Shown here: piece after piece, positions 51,222-60,036 of the stretch
Layout: each line of letters starts with the position of its first letter
Numbering within the stretch: the stretch's first letter is position 1
Assembly: GCA_013140985.1 (NCBI GenBank)
Contig: JABFRU010000021.1
Location: 1 to 64,000, forward strand
Length of the DNA: 64,000 bases
Reading direction: 5' to 3'
Origin: Chitinophagaceae bacterium
GTDB lineage: Bacteria > Bacteroidota > Bacteroidia > Chitinophagales > Chitinophagaceae
Made by a program: the position numbers and the translations under genes
Notes under the pieces: model-generated
Told to the model about the DNA's origin: nothing
Databases searched by the model: none
What the model saw: the letters and a program-made list of their open reading frames with translations, nothing else

Positions 51222-51737
51222 GAACACAGATGACACGGATCTTACGGATTTGCACCGATCGCCTTAATATCATTTGTAAATATTTTTCGCTTAAACTCCG
51301 GCTTTTTACCAAAGTTTAGGAGTAATCCTACTTCCTTGTCTGTCGCCTTAAGGTAGTTTAGAAGCTGCAATTCATGCTCTTCGGCAACAACTTCTGTCGC
51401 CTTTAGTTCCAGAATAATGAGGTTCTCAACGACGATATCAGCAAAATAATCGCCGACAACGATGTTATCATAGAATACTCGTATTGATTGTTGCTTGATA
51501 CAATGAAAACCGAGCCGGCCCAATTCAATAATCATTGCATTTAGATAAACTTTTTCCAGAAAACCATAACCCAATTTATTATAAACTATATAAAAGGTTT
51601 TGATAATCTTGTCCGTAATCTCTTTGTGTAATATCACAGAAAAATTTTGCGTAAAGTATTTTTTCTGCTAGATATGACAAAGGGAAAAAAACAAAAATAA
51701 TCCGTGTTTATCCGCCCGATCCGTGTCATCCGTGTTC
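51222..51737 (-). mobile_element. Putative GxxExxY element with terminal inverted repeats (ACACGGAT family)
   Basis: Left gaacacagatgacacggat..cggat; right reverse complement gaacacggatgacacggat..cggat. Confidence 0.65.
51242..51637 (-). CDS. GxxExxY protein (PD-(D/E)XK nuclease-superfamily-like)
   Basis: LGYGFLEKVYLNAM; ADIVVENLIILELKA; LNYLKATDKEVGLLLNFG. Confidence 0.92.
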   Translation of the reverse strand: MILHKEITDKIIKTFYIVYNKLGYGFLEKVYLNAMIIELGRLGFHCIKQQSIRVFYDNIVVGDYFADIVVENLIILELKATEVVAEEHELQLLNYLKATDKEVGLLLNFGKKPEFKRKIFTNDIKAIGANP

Positions 51738-51769
51738 TATTTTGTAACTTAGCTTTAAGACTCTAACCC

Positions 51770-52219
51770 ATGGCCGAACGCAGTTCCAAATTTGTATTGG
51801 ACACAAAAGGAATGACGGATAGTTTTTTTGATGACACCCGCCTGCTGGGTATCATGGCCCCCGTAAAAGATTATCAGTTCTGCTGGCATCTCAATAATAC
51901 TATCGGCCTCAACTTCCGCATCAATAATGATCTTGAGATACAACTCAACAAAAAGAAAAGAAGTTATTTTTTCTCGGTGTATGAATATGCTGAACCCACC
52001 CGTTTCTTATCGCACTATGTTTACAACAACCAGTTTGATGGTGAATATTTATTACCCGAGTTCAAACACCTCGATTTTTTATGGATGATGAAAGGAGATG
52101 AAGTAAGCGACGAGTCGTTACAGGAAACCATTCAAACTATCAAGATGATCAATAGTGTTCAATTGGTATTAGAGTTGACAAACGAAAAGATCAAAAATAA
52201 AGAGCATTTAGTTTTTTAA
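51770..52219 (+). CDS. IPExxxVDY family protein
   Basis: [22 protein letters not shown]...YFFSVYEY. Confidence 0.75.
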   Translation: MAERSSKFVLDTKGMTDSFFDDTRLLGIMAPVKDYQFCWHLNNTIGLNFRINNDLEIQLNKKKRSYFFSVYEYAEPTRFLSHYVYNNQFDGEYLLPEFKHLDFLWMMKGDEVSDESLQETIQTIKMINSVQLVLELTNEKIKNKEHLVF

Positions 52220-52266
52220 TTGCCATTTTCAAATCGTCACATTGGCCAATCGTCAAATCATTTCAT
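52219..52266. repeat. Octamer-phased tandem degenerate repeat
   Basis: ATTGCCAT TTTCAAAT CGTCACAT TGGCCAAT CGTCAAAT CATTTCAT. Confidence 0.7.
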
Positions 52267-52497
52267 ATGTGGGAAGAAAAAGATAACAAGCTTTACAAAA
52301 AATTCCAGTTCAAAAATTTCAGCGAAGCTTTTGCTTTTATGACAAGGGTTGCCATTGAAGCAGAAAAAATGGATCATCACCCGCTATGGACCAATGTGTA
52401 CAATACAGTAGAGATATGGCTCAGCACTCATGATGCCGGGGATGTTGTTACGGAAAAAGATCACAAACTCGCCAAAAAAATAGATACATTGCTGTAA
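52267..52497 (+). CDS. 4a-hydroxytetrahydrobiopterin dehydratase
   Basis: [44 protein letters not shown]. Confidence 0.92.
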   Translation: MWEEKDNKLYKKFQFKNFSEAFAFMTRVAIEAEKMDHHPLWTNVYNTVEIWLSTHDAGDVVTEKDHKLAKKIDTLL

Positions 52498-52508
52498 AGA
52501 AACTGCTA

Positions 52509-52529
52509 AGCCCCTTTAGGGGTTTGGGG
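52509..52529. repeat. Copy of agcccctttaggggtttgggg repeat
   Basis: agcccctttaggggtttgggg immediately upstream of the 52534 start codon. Confidence 0.65.
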
Positions 52530-52533
52530 TGTC

Positions 52534-53451
52534 ATGCCTCTCGCCACCACCATACTAATGATTCGCCCGGCTGCTTTTGGTTTCAATGAAGAAACAGCAG
52601 CCAATAATTATTTTCAAAACCATCCCGGCATCAGCAAAGAGGAATTGCAGCAAAAAGCATTACTGGAGTTTGATAACATGGTGCAAGAACTACACAACCA
52701 TGAAATCAATGTGCTGGTGATAGATGACACCAACGAGCCCGCCAAGCCGGATGCCATCTTTCCCAATAACTGGCTCAGCACTTCGCCGGATGGGATTATT
52801 TCTGTTTTTCCAATGTATGCGCCGAGCCGCCGTGCAGAAAAGCGGGAAGATATTTTACAACAGCTCGCCAAAGAATTTGTTGTAAAAGAGGTGCAGGACT
52901 GGAGTGAATATGAAGTGGAAGGAAGATTTTTGGAAGGAACGGGCAGCATGGTAATAGACCATGATAATAAAATGATCTATGCAGCCGTGTCGGAGCGGAC
53001 AAGCTTATCCGTTTTGGAAAAATATGCAGCGGGGAATGGCTGCCAGGCCATTGTTTTTTTGGCCGCCGATAAAAACGGAATGCCCGTCTATCATACCAAT
53101 GTGGTGATGACGCTGGGCGAAAATTTTTGTGTGCTTTGCGAAGAAGCGATCGAAGAAGAATGGGAGCTGATAGCAGTAAGACAATTATTGGAATCAACCG
53201 GTCATGCTATTGTTGCCATTACAAAAGAACAGATGCATTGCTTTGCCGGCAATATGCTGCAGGTAAAAAATACCAAAGGAGAAAAGATCCTGGTGATGGG
53301 CAAGACCGCATTTGATTCTTTGCGTAAAGAACAAAAACAAATGCTGGAAGCTTATGGAAAAATTTTATCTATCGCCGTTCCTACTATTGAAGAAGTGGAA
53401 GGAGGAAGTGTAAGGTGTATGATGGCGGAAGTTTTTTTGGAAAAGAAATAA
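52534..53451 (+). CDS. Amidinotransferase-family hydrolase (CtlX-like)
   Basis: ILMIRPAAFGFNEETAANNYFQN; FPNNWLSTSPDG; EGTGSMVIDH; H..NVVM. Confidence 0.88.
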   Translation: MPLATTILMIRPAAFGFNEETAANNYFQNHPGISKEELQQKALLEFDNMVQELHNHEINVLVIDDTNEPAKPDAIFPNNWLSTSPDGIISVFPMYAPSRRAEKREDILQQLAKEFVVKEVQDWSEYEVEGRFLEGTGSMVIDHDNKMIYAAVSERTSLSVLEKYAAGNGCQAIVFLAADKNGMPVYHTNVVMTLGENFCVLCEEAIEEEWELIAVRQLLESTGHAIVAITKEQMHCFAGNMLQVKNTKGEKILVMGKTAFDSLRKEQKQMLEAYGKILSIAVPTIEEVEGGSVRCMMAEVFLEKK

Positions 53452-53488
53452 CAAAAAACCCAACATTAGGCGCAGCACTGATTTTAAA

Positions 53489-54139
53489 TTATTCCTCCAG
53501 AGGTTTTATATCGCCCGAAAGCATATACTCTTTGAAGCTTTCCTCAAGCAGTTCCTTAGGGGTTTTATCGAATAATAATAAGCATCTTTCGTGTAGTCTT
53601 TCTAATTCATGACGCCTTGGATAAGTTAAGCTATCGAGATTGCGTTCGCTTATTATTTTCATGGCTTTCGTTTTCTCTTCCAAAAAAGCAAGTGCAAGAA
53701 AATAGTCTAACTCCTCAACCGTTTTGAACTGCTTGTGAGGCACATAGCCGCCCTCCCACAACTTAACAGCAGAAACATATTGCGCCGTCGCTTGCACAGG
53801 CATTCCAGCCTTTCCATAAAGCATGCCCAAAAAGACATATGCACTTACTTTTAATAAATTTCCGTTGTCAAGAGAAATCATTCTCTTATATGTTTCCGCT
53901 GCATCCGCATAATCACACAGAAACCATTGCGCTTCGGCTTTTAAATGGTAAGAAAAGCTATTGGTAGGATCATAAGAGATGGCAGAATCCAAAAGTTTAA
54001 TGCTCTTTCTGAAATAATACTTCTGGTAAGCCTTCCAGGCAGAATCTGCAAAAGATTTAGCTCTAATTGTATCCTTTGCTTGACTATACGAAATCAAGCC
54101 ATAGAATAAAAAGAGGCATATAAAAATTAGTTTATTCAC
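53489..54139 (-). CDS. TPR-like hypothetical secreted protein
   Basis: Signal peptide; LDSAISYDPTNSFSYHLKAEAQWFLCDYADAAETYKRMI. Confidence 0.65.
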   Translation of the reverse strand: MNKLIFICLFLFYGLISYSQAKDTIRAKSFADSAWKAYQKYYFRKSIKLLDSAISYDPTNSFSYHLKAEAQWFLCDYADAAETYKRMISLDNGNLLKVSAYVFLGMLYGKAGMPVQATAQYVSAVKLWEGGYVPHKQFKTVEELDYFLALAFLEEKTKAMKIISERNLDSLTYPRRHELERLHERCLLLFDKTPKELLEESFKEYMLSGDIKPLEE

Positions 54140-54200
54140 AAGATAGTTTGTACTGTAAAGCTGCGCCTAACAATGTAATATAAGCCACTTCTTGCATAGA

Positions 54201-55277
54201 TTATTTCACCAAAACCCTCTTCTCATTCTCCGCAATCATCTTTCCAACCGGCTCAACAAAAGATGACAAGCCGCTTTCCTCCAACAGCATTTTCACATTT
54301 CCCATACTTTCCATATTTACACTAATTAATATTCCCCCATTCGTCTGCGGGTCAGGCAGCAGCGTAAATGCTTCCATCACATTCACTCCTTTTTCAAATT
54401 TTACTTTATCACTATAGCTGCTCCAGTTCCTTGTTGTTGCATCGGGGAAAATTCGTTGGGCGATATAATCTTTCACTCCTGCAGCAACGGGTATCTTATC
54501 ATAATAAATTTCTGCGCTGAGTCCGCTGCCTTCGGCCATTTCAATTAGATGTCCCAGTAAACCAAAACCGGTTACATCGGTCATCGCTGTTACTCCTTTT
54601 ATCTTTCCCAACTCTTCACCTATCTTATTCAGTGATATCATTTGATCGATCATTACCGCCAAATGTTCTTCTTTCAACAACCCTCTTTTTTGTGCAGTTG
54701 ATAAAATACCAACACCAAGTGGTTTTGTCAAAAACAAATGATCGCCTTCCTGTGCTGTATTGTTCTTCTTTAAATTTTCTATCGGAACAATTCCCGTTAC
54801 GGCTAAACCAAATATCGGTTCGGGAGAATCAATACTATGTCCACCGGCTAATGGAATTCCTGCTTCGGCACAAATTGTTCTTCCGCCTTCAATTACTTTT
54901 TGCGCTATCTCAACAGGAATTTTTTCAACCGGCCAACCTAAAATGGCAATAGCCATCAATGGCTTTCCGCCCATAGCATATACATCGCTGATAGAATTAG
55001 CCGCCGCTATTCTTCCAAAATCAAATGCATCATCAACAATGGGCATAAAAAAATCTGTGGTGGAGATCAGGGCCATTCCATTACCAAGATCATATACCGC
55101 CGCATCATCCTTGCTATGATTACCGACCAATAGTTTATTATTATCAGGCAATGCAATGCTGCTTTTCAGAATTTCATCTAAAACTTTTGGTGCGATCTTG
55201 CAGCCACAACCTGCGCCATGAGAGTAGTGAGTAAGCTTAATGGAGTCGATAGTCAGGAGTCCGGAGTCGGGAGTCAT
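54201..55277 (-). CDS. selD: Selenide, water dikinase (Cys form)
   Basis: GAGCGCKIAPKVL; STTDFFMPIVDD; GGHSIDSPEPIFG; TDVTGFGLLGH; ATG at 55277 lies in a heptamer repeat. Confidence 0.95.
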   Translation of the reverse strand: MTPDSGLLTIDSIKLTHYSHGAGCGCKIAPKVLDEILKSSIALPDNNKLLVGNHSKDDAAVYDLGNGMALISTTDFFMPIVDDAFDFGRIAAANSISDVYAMGGKPLMAIAILGWPVEKIPVEIAQKVIEGGRTICAEAGIPLAGGHSIDSPEPIFGLAVTGIVPIENLKKNNTAQEGDHLFLTKPLGVGILSTAQKRGLLKEEHLAVMIDQMISLNKIGEELGKIKGVTAMTDVTGFGLLGHLIEMAEGSGLSAEIYYDKIPVAAGVKDYIAQRIFPDATTRNWSSYSDKVKFEKGVNVMEAFTLLPDPQTNGGILISVNMESMGNVKMLLEESGLSSFVEPVGKMIAENEKRVLVK

Positions 55278-55278
55278 T
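55244..55278. repeat. Heptamer-phased tandem repeat over the selD start
   Basis: AGTCGAT AGTCAGG AGTCCGG AGTCGGG AGTCATT, five units with period 7. Confidence 0.8.
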
Positions 55279-55338
55279 GCTTGTTGCTTTGACAAGCAAG
55301 ATAACCATTCGTCTTAATTCGTGTAATTGGCGCCTGTG

Positions 55339-57021
55339 TTATTCTTTCTTTCTGAAAACTATCCCGGAACTTTTTTGCATATCGGAACTGAAACGGAGAT
55401 TATAAACATCATCGCCATCATGCACTACCAATAAACCGGTGTTGGGTGGATATTTTCCCAGGTTGTCGGCAAATAATACTAATGTAAAATCTTCATTGCC
55501 CCGGGTGATATAAATTGTTTTCTTGATGGCTTTGGATTTTAATCCCTGTTTTGCCATTATCACTTCGCCATTCATGAACACACTTACAGTATCGCCATCG
55601 ATCTCACCATTATCATACAAGGACAACACAAGGCTATCCGACTTGAAATTTACTACCTGCGAAAACTCAGACTTTCTTCCCTCGATCACAGCGGCGGGTT
55701 TTAGAAGATCGGCCTCTGATTTTCTTTCCACAGGGTTTTTCATGACAGCAACCGTTTCGGGTTTGGTCACAGGATCATTCCCGACTGCAGTTTTTGTTTC
55801 CGGTTTTGTAGTGGGTTGAGTTTTTACTGTTGGTTGATCCTGTTTTACAATTGTTTTTGTAGCAGGTGCTGAAACAACCGGGTTATTTGGCCTGACCTCA
55901 TTTTTATTGTTGACGGGTTTATTAACTGCCGTTGTATTTGTTGTTGAAGGATTAGTCGTAACTGGCGGTTTCTTTGTTTCGGCCACTGTTTTGTTCACTG
56001 AAGATGGAGCAACATTGACGGAAGAAGAAGAAATATTCTTTGCATCCGTTCTTACTGCATCATTATCCTGTTTCTTTATGGAGACCGATGACAGTTCTGT
56101 TTCCGCAATTATTTTATTCACAGAGGAAGGCGTAAGGTTGACTGACGACGAAGAAATTTTTTTTGTATCTGGTTTGATCATATCAACATCTTGCTTTTTT
56201 ACCGAGACCATTGATAGTTCTGCTTCAGCTATCGTTTTGTTGACCGATGAAGGAGCAAGAATGATGGAGGAAGAAGGAATATTCTTTGTACCTGATTTGG
56301 GCAACTCGTCACCCTGTTTGTTGATTGATACGATAGGTTGATCTGTATCTGCTTTTTGTATAATTGGCTGAGCAGGGACAATTGCGACATCATTATTGAC
56401 CGATAATGACGGCGGCCCGTCTGTATATTCCGGTTTTATTTTTTCAGGCTTTGCAATTTTTACAATAACAGGAGTTTCTTTCTGCTCTTTATAAAAAGCA
56501 ACATCATTGGTAAGGTTCAGTTCTTCGAGGTGCGGGAAAAGTTTTGATACCGCCATATCTTTTTCTTCTTTCAATCCAACCTTGCCGGTAACAGCGTAAT
56601 ATTTTTTTGTGACGTTGGTTTTCCATGTCCCTTCAAGGTACCAGGCGCTGTCGCTGCCGTTGCGGCGGAATGTGCTGGTCACTTTTACTTTTTTGTCCAG
56701 CTTTCCTTTGAAATTATAAGCAATGATCTCATCGTCCGTCACTTCACACACATCGCCTTCGATCGTTCCTTTCACTCTTTTTACAATATAAAAAAGCTCA
56801 TCATCCACAATGAACTCACTACAGGAGTAACCATATACTTTGCCTTTATATTCTGTCAATGCAATTTCAAATGACTGATCTTTTCTTACGGTAGTACTAT
56901 CATTGCTCATGGCGCCCGACCAAAGACCTGTCAACGTTTGAGCAAAGAAAAACAGGGGCGATAATAAGAGTATCGTCGTGAGCTTAAGACGTTTGATATT
57001 GATGACAGAAATAAGGGACAA
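55339..57021 (-). CDS. Hypothetical secreted protein with internal 41-aa repeats
   Basis: Signal peptide; repeats KPDTKKISSSSVNLTPSSVNKIIAETELSSVSIKKQDNDAV and neighbours. Confidence 0.7.
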   Translation of the reverse strand: MSLISVINIKRLKLTTILLLSPLFFFAQTLTGLWSGAMSNDSTTVRKDQSFEIALTEYKGKVYGYSCSEFIVDDELFYIVKRVKGTIEGDVCEVTDDEIIAYNFKGKLDKKVKVTSTFRRNGSDSAWYLEGTWKTNVTKKYYAVTGKVGLKEEKDMAVSKLFPHLEELNLTNDVAFYKEQKETPVIVKIAKPEKIKPEYTDGPPSLSVNNDVAIVPAQPIIQKADTDQPIVSINKQGDELPKSGTKNIPSSSIILAPSSVNKTIAEAELSMVSVKKQDVDMIKPDTKKISSSSVNLTPSSVNKIIAETELSSVSIKKQDNDAVRTDAKNISSSSVNVAPSSVNKTVAETKKPPVTTNPSTTNTTAVNKPVNNKNEVRPNNPVVSAPATKTIVKQDQPTVKTQPTTKPETKTAVGNDPVTKPETVAVMKNPVERKSEADLLKPAAVIEGRKSEFSQVVNFKSDSLVLSLYDNGEIDGDTVSVFMNGEVIMAKQGLKSKAIKKTIYITRGNEDFTLVLFADNLGKYPPNTGLLVVHDGDDVYNLRFSSDMQKSSGIVFRKKE

Positions 57022-58090
57022 GCTGGCTGGTATTTTCAGGGGTTACGGATTTACAGTCAATCGAATGTAATAACGAATTTAACCCCTCCCGATTGTGTAA
57101 GGCTTTTAAATAAAACTTATCGTAGTATTTCAGGAGAATGCGGAAACTTTCTATCGTATTTCCCTCCTCCAGCAGCTGAATAGCTGTTTTGGCATCCAAG
57201 CCTCCGAGTTTCTCCTTAATTCTTCCGATAGCATCTATCACCCGTTGTTTATCAAGATTGCCATATTCTTCAGTGATATGCTTTAGTCTTTCTTCAAAAG
57301 GGATATCCAAAAAATAGATCGGGGACTGCCGCATGGTCTTCCACAATTCATTCGGAATATTTACATGACCGATGCGTTGTGATTCGTCTTCGAGCCAGAT
57401 GCCCCCCAACCCCCTAAAGGGGGCTTTCGAAGACCCTGCATTTTGCTCGCAGCTAATAGCCCGGAGCTCGCAGCTTAGTATATTTTCAAACATCTCCTGC
57501 GTTGGCTGCGCCGGCATTCCAATATTTCCAAATGCAGAACCTTTATGTTTGGCAATGTCTTCAAGGTCAATAATGGTTTCTCCTTTTTCTTTTAATGCCT
57601 TTAATAATTCCGTTTTACCGGAACCGGTGTAGCCACCCAATATATTAAACGAATAAGATCCTTTAAAAACTTCCAGTACATGATTGCGGAATTTTTTATA
57701 GCCGCCTATAAGCGTATAAACCTTAAATCCATAAAGATCCAGCAACCAGGCAACAGCAGCGCTGCGCATACCACCCCGCCAGCAGTGGGTCAATAAGCAA
57801 TTGGCAACAGGCAAATGGGTTTCCTCATTGCCAATTATTCTCTCAACCTCTTCCACCATCTTCTTCATCTTCGGGCCAAAAAAATCCAGGCCGATCTTTA
57901 TTGCAGCTTCACGGCTTTCCTGTTTGTAAGCAGTGCCAACAATTTTTCTTTCTTCGTCAGAAAATAAGGGAAGGCTATGTGCTCCGGGAATATGTGCATG
58001 TTTGTATTCGCCCGGGCTGCGCACATCAATAACGGGATGCTGCTTTGCCAACTCAAGAAATTGTTCAATATTTATTTTATTGATTCCCAT
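56984..58090 (-). CDS. mnmH: tRNA 2-selenouridine synthase
   Basis: Rhodanese LTHCWRGGMRSAAVAWLL; GGYTGSGKTELL; WLEDESQRIGHVNIP. Confidence 0.94.
   Translation of the reverse strand: MGINKINIEQFLELAKQHPVIDVRSPGEYKHAHIPGAHSLPLFSDEERKIVGTAYKQESREAAIKIGLDFFGPKMKKMVEEVERIIGNEETHLPVANCLLTHCWRGGMRSAAVAWLLDLYGFKVYTLIGGYKKFRNHVLEVFKGSYSFNILGGYTGSGKTELLKALKEKGETIIDLEDIAKHKGSAFGNIGMPAQPTQEMFENILSCELRAISCEQNAGSSKAPFRGLGGIWLEDESQRIGHVNIPNELWKTMRQSPIYFLDIPFEERLKHITEEYGNLDKQRVIDAIGRIKEKLGGLDAKTAIQLLEEGNTIESFRILLKYYDKFYLKALHNREGLNSLLHSIDCKSVTPENTSQLVPYFCHQYQTS
57401..57426. repeat. Copy of agccccctttagggggttgggggg repeat within mnmH
   Basis: Forward gccccccaaccccctaaagggggct. Confidence 0.65.
57441..57475. 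repeat. Heptamer-phased repeat within mnmH
   Basis: TTTTGCT CGCAGCT AATAGCC CGGAGCT CGCAGCT, period 7. Confidence 0.65.
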
Positions 58091-58124
58091 AATAAAAAAG
58101 CTACCGAAAGATCAGTAGCTGTAT

Positions 58125-58172
58125 TATATCATTGGCATATTTGCATATCAGCAAATTGGCACATTAATTATC
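58125..58172. repeat. Octamer-phased tandem degenerate repeat
   Basis: TATATCAT TGGCATAT TTGCATAT CAGCAAAT TGGCACAT TAATTATC. Confidence 0.7.
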
Positions 58173-59799
58173 CGTTCATGCTTGCCAAAAACTCCTCATT
58201 GCTCTTTGTTCCTTTCATCCTGTTCTGCAATTCCCGCATGGCTTCTTCCACATTCATATCAGTAAGATAAACACGGAGCAGGTTCATGCGCTGCAACACA
58301 TCTCTTTCCAATAACAGGTCATCCCGGCGGGTTGATGAAGCAACAATGTCAATAGCAGGATAGATACGTTTGTTGGATAATTTTCTGTCAAGCTGCAATT
58401 CCATATTACCGGTTCCCTTGAATTCTTCAAAGATCACCTCGTCCATTTTACTTCCGGTATCAACCAGTGCAGTTGCAATGATCGTTAAAGAACCACCGCC
58501 TTCGATCTTGCGGGCAGCGCCAAAGAATTGTTTGGGTTTTTGCATGGCGTTTGCTTCCACACCACCGGATAAAACTTTTCCGGATGCGGGAGCCACTGTA
58601 TTATGTGCTCTTGCCAAACGGGTAATGGAATCCAGCAATATCACTACATCATGCCCGCACTCTACCAAACGTTTTGCTTTTTGCAAAGCAATGGTAGAAA
58701 CTTTTACATGTTTTTCAGCAGGCTCATCAAATGTAGAAGCGATCACTTCTCCTTTAATGCTGCGTTCCATATCTGTAACCTCTTCCGGTCTTTCATCCAC
58801 CAGCACTACCATCAGGTAACATTCAGGATGGTTGGCAGCAATGGCATTGGCCACCGCTTTTAATAACATTGTCTTACCTGTTTTTGGCTGCGCAACGATC
58901 AATCCCCGTTGTCCTTTACCGATCGGGGTAAATAGATCCATGATACGGGTAGAATAATCGGAAGGAGTGGTAAAGAGATTTAATTTTTCAAACGGGAACA
59001 ATGGTGTGAGATAATCAAATGGCACCCTGTCACGGACTTCTTCCGGGCTCTTGCCATTGATCGTATCTACTTTCAATAAAGCAAAATATTTTTCACCTTC
59101 TTTCGGAGGACGAACAGCGCCATACACTGTATCACCTGTTTTTAATCCGAATAATTTTATCTGTGAAGGAGAAACATATACATCATCAGGAGAGGAGAGA
59201 TAATTATAATCAGAAGAACGAAGGAAACCATAACCATCCGGCATCATTTCCAATACACCTTCACTTAGTATCACGCCGTCAAATTCAATATTGAATTGTT
59301 GTTCCCTGCGCTGCGGATAAATTTTGTTTTGTGCAGCAGTGGCTTCTGCCATAGACTGCTCTGTTGTTTGACCCGCCTGGTCTGCTTGTGCTACCGGGCT
59401 TGCTGTTTCCGGTTGGGGTATTGATTGGTCCTGCGTTTCTTCCGCAACAACAGGTTGTTCTGCTTCTTTTTCATCAGGTTTCTTACGACCTCTTTTTATC
59501 GGGGCCTTGTCTTCTTTCTTTACGGGCATATTGGGTTTTTTAATAATTGATTTTTCGTCGCCATTACTTTCTACTACAGCCTCTTCGCTGCCGGTGCTGG
59601 TTGTTGTTTTAATAATGCGTTTGCGTTTGCCATCATCGGCAGGCCTGGCGCCCTTTGACCCGGCAATGGCCTGGCTGTCTAATATTTTATAGACGAGGTC
59701 TTGTTTGCCTAATTTTTTGGCGTTGGGTATTTTGAGTTGTTCGGCAATGTCCAGCAACTCAGGAACGAGCATGTCGTTCAATTGGAGAATATCGTACAT
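58168..59799 (-). CDS. rho: Transcription termination factor Rho
   Basis: [51 protein letters not shown]; extended charged insertion after Rho_N. Confidence 0.96.
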   Translation of the reverse strand: MYDILQLNDMLVPELLDIAEQLKIPNAKKLGKQDLVYKILDSQAIAGSKGARPADDGKRKRIIKTTTSTGSEEAVVESNGDEKSIIKKPNMPVKKEDKAPIKRGRKKPDEKEAEQPVVAEETQDQSIPQPETASPVAQADQAGQTTEQSMAEATAAQNKIYPQRREQQFNIEFDGVILSEGVLEMMPDGYGFLRSSDYNYLSSPDDVYVSPSQIKLFGLKTGDTVYGAVRPPKEGEKYFALLKVDTINGKSPEEVRDRVPFDYLTPLFPFEKLNLFTTPSDYSTRIMDLFTPIGKGQRGLIVAQPKTGKTMLLKAVANAIAANHPECYLMVVLVDERPEEVTDMERSIKGEVIASTFDEPAEKHVKVSTIALQKAKRLVECGHDVVILLDSITRLARAHNTVAPASGKVLSGGVEANAMQKPKQFFGAARKIEGGGSLTIIATALVDTGSKMDEVIFEEFKGTGNMELQLDRKLSNKRIYPAIDIVASSTRRDDLLLERDVLQRMNLLRVYLTDMNVEEAMRELQNRMKGTKSNEEFLASMNG

Positions 59800-60022
59800 A
59801 TAAACATCTTGAGGTTAATACTCACTGCAACCAGTCTTAGAAATCTGAAATTTTGAGTTTATGTTGAATGAAATTGGCAGGTAAATGATCAACAAAAATC
59901 CTGGGAGAACTATACTTATCGGCCTGTTTCTGTTGCAAGGATACGTCAAATTTGGCAAAATCAAAAATTTTTGACCAGTAGGCAACAACTGCCGGGGTTT
60001 TTAACCGCTGACAGGGTTCCTT

Positions 60023-60030
60023 TATCTTTG
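60023..60030 (+). promoter_or_regulatory. Promoter -7 element of asnS
   Basis: TATCTTTG, six bases before ATG 60037. Confidence 0.55.
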
Positions 60031-60036
60031 CCGGCT

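Noticed and set aside
54201-55295. SelD as a selenoprotein
   Set aside because: The active-site motif reads GAGCGCK with Cys, no in-frame TGA at that position; no SECIS or tRNA-Sec seen.
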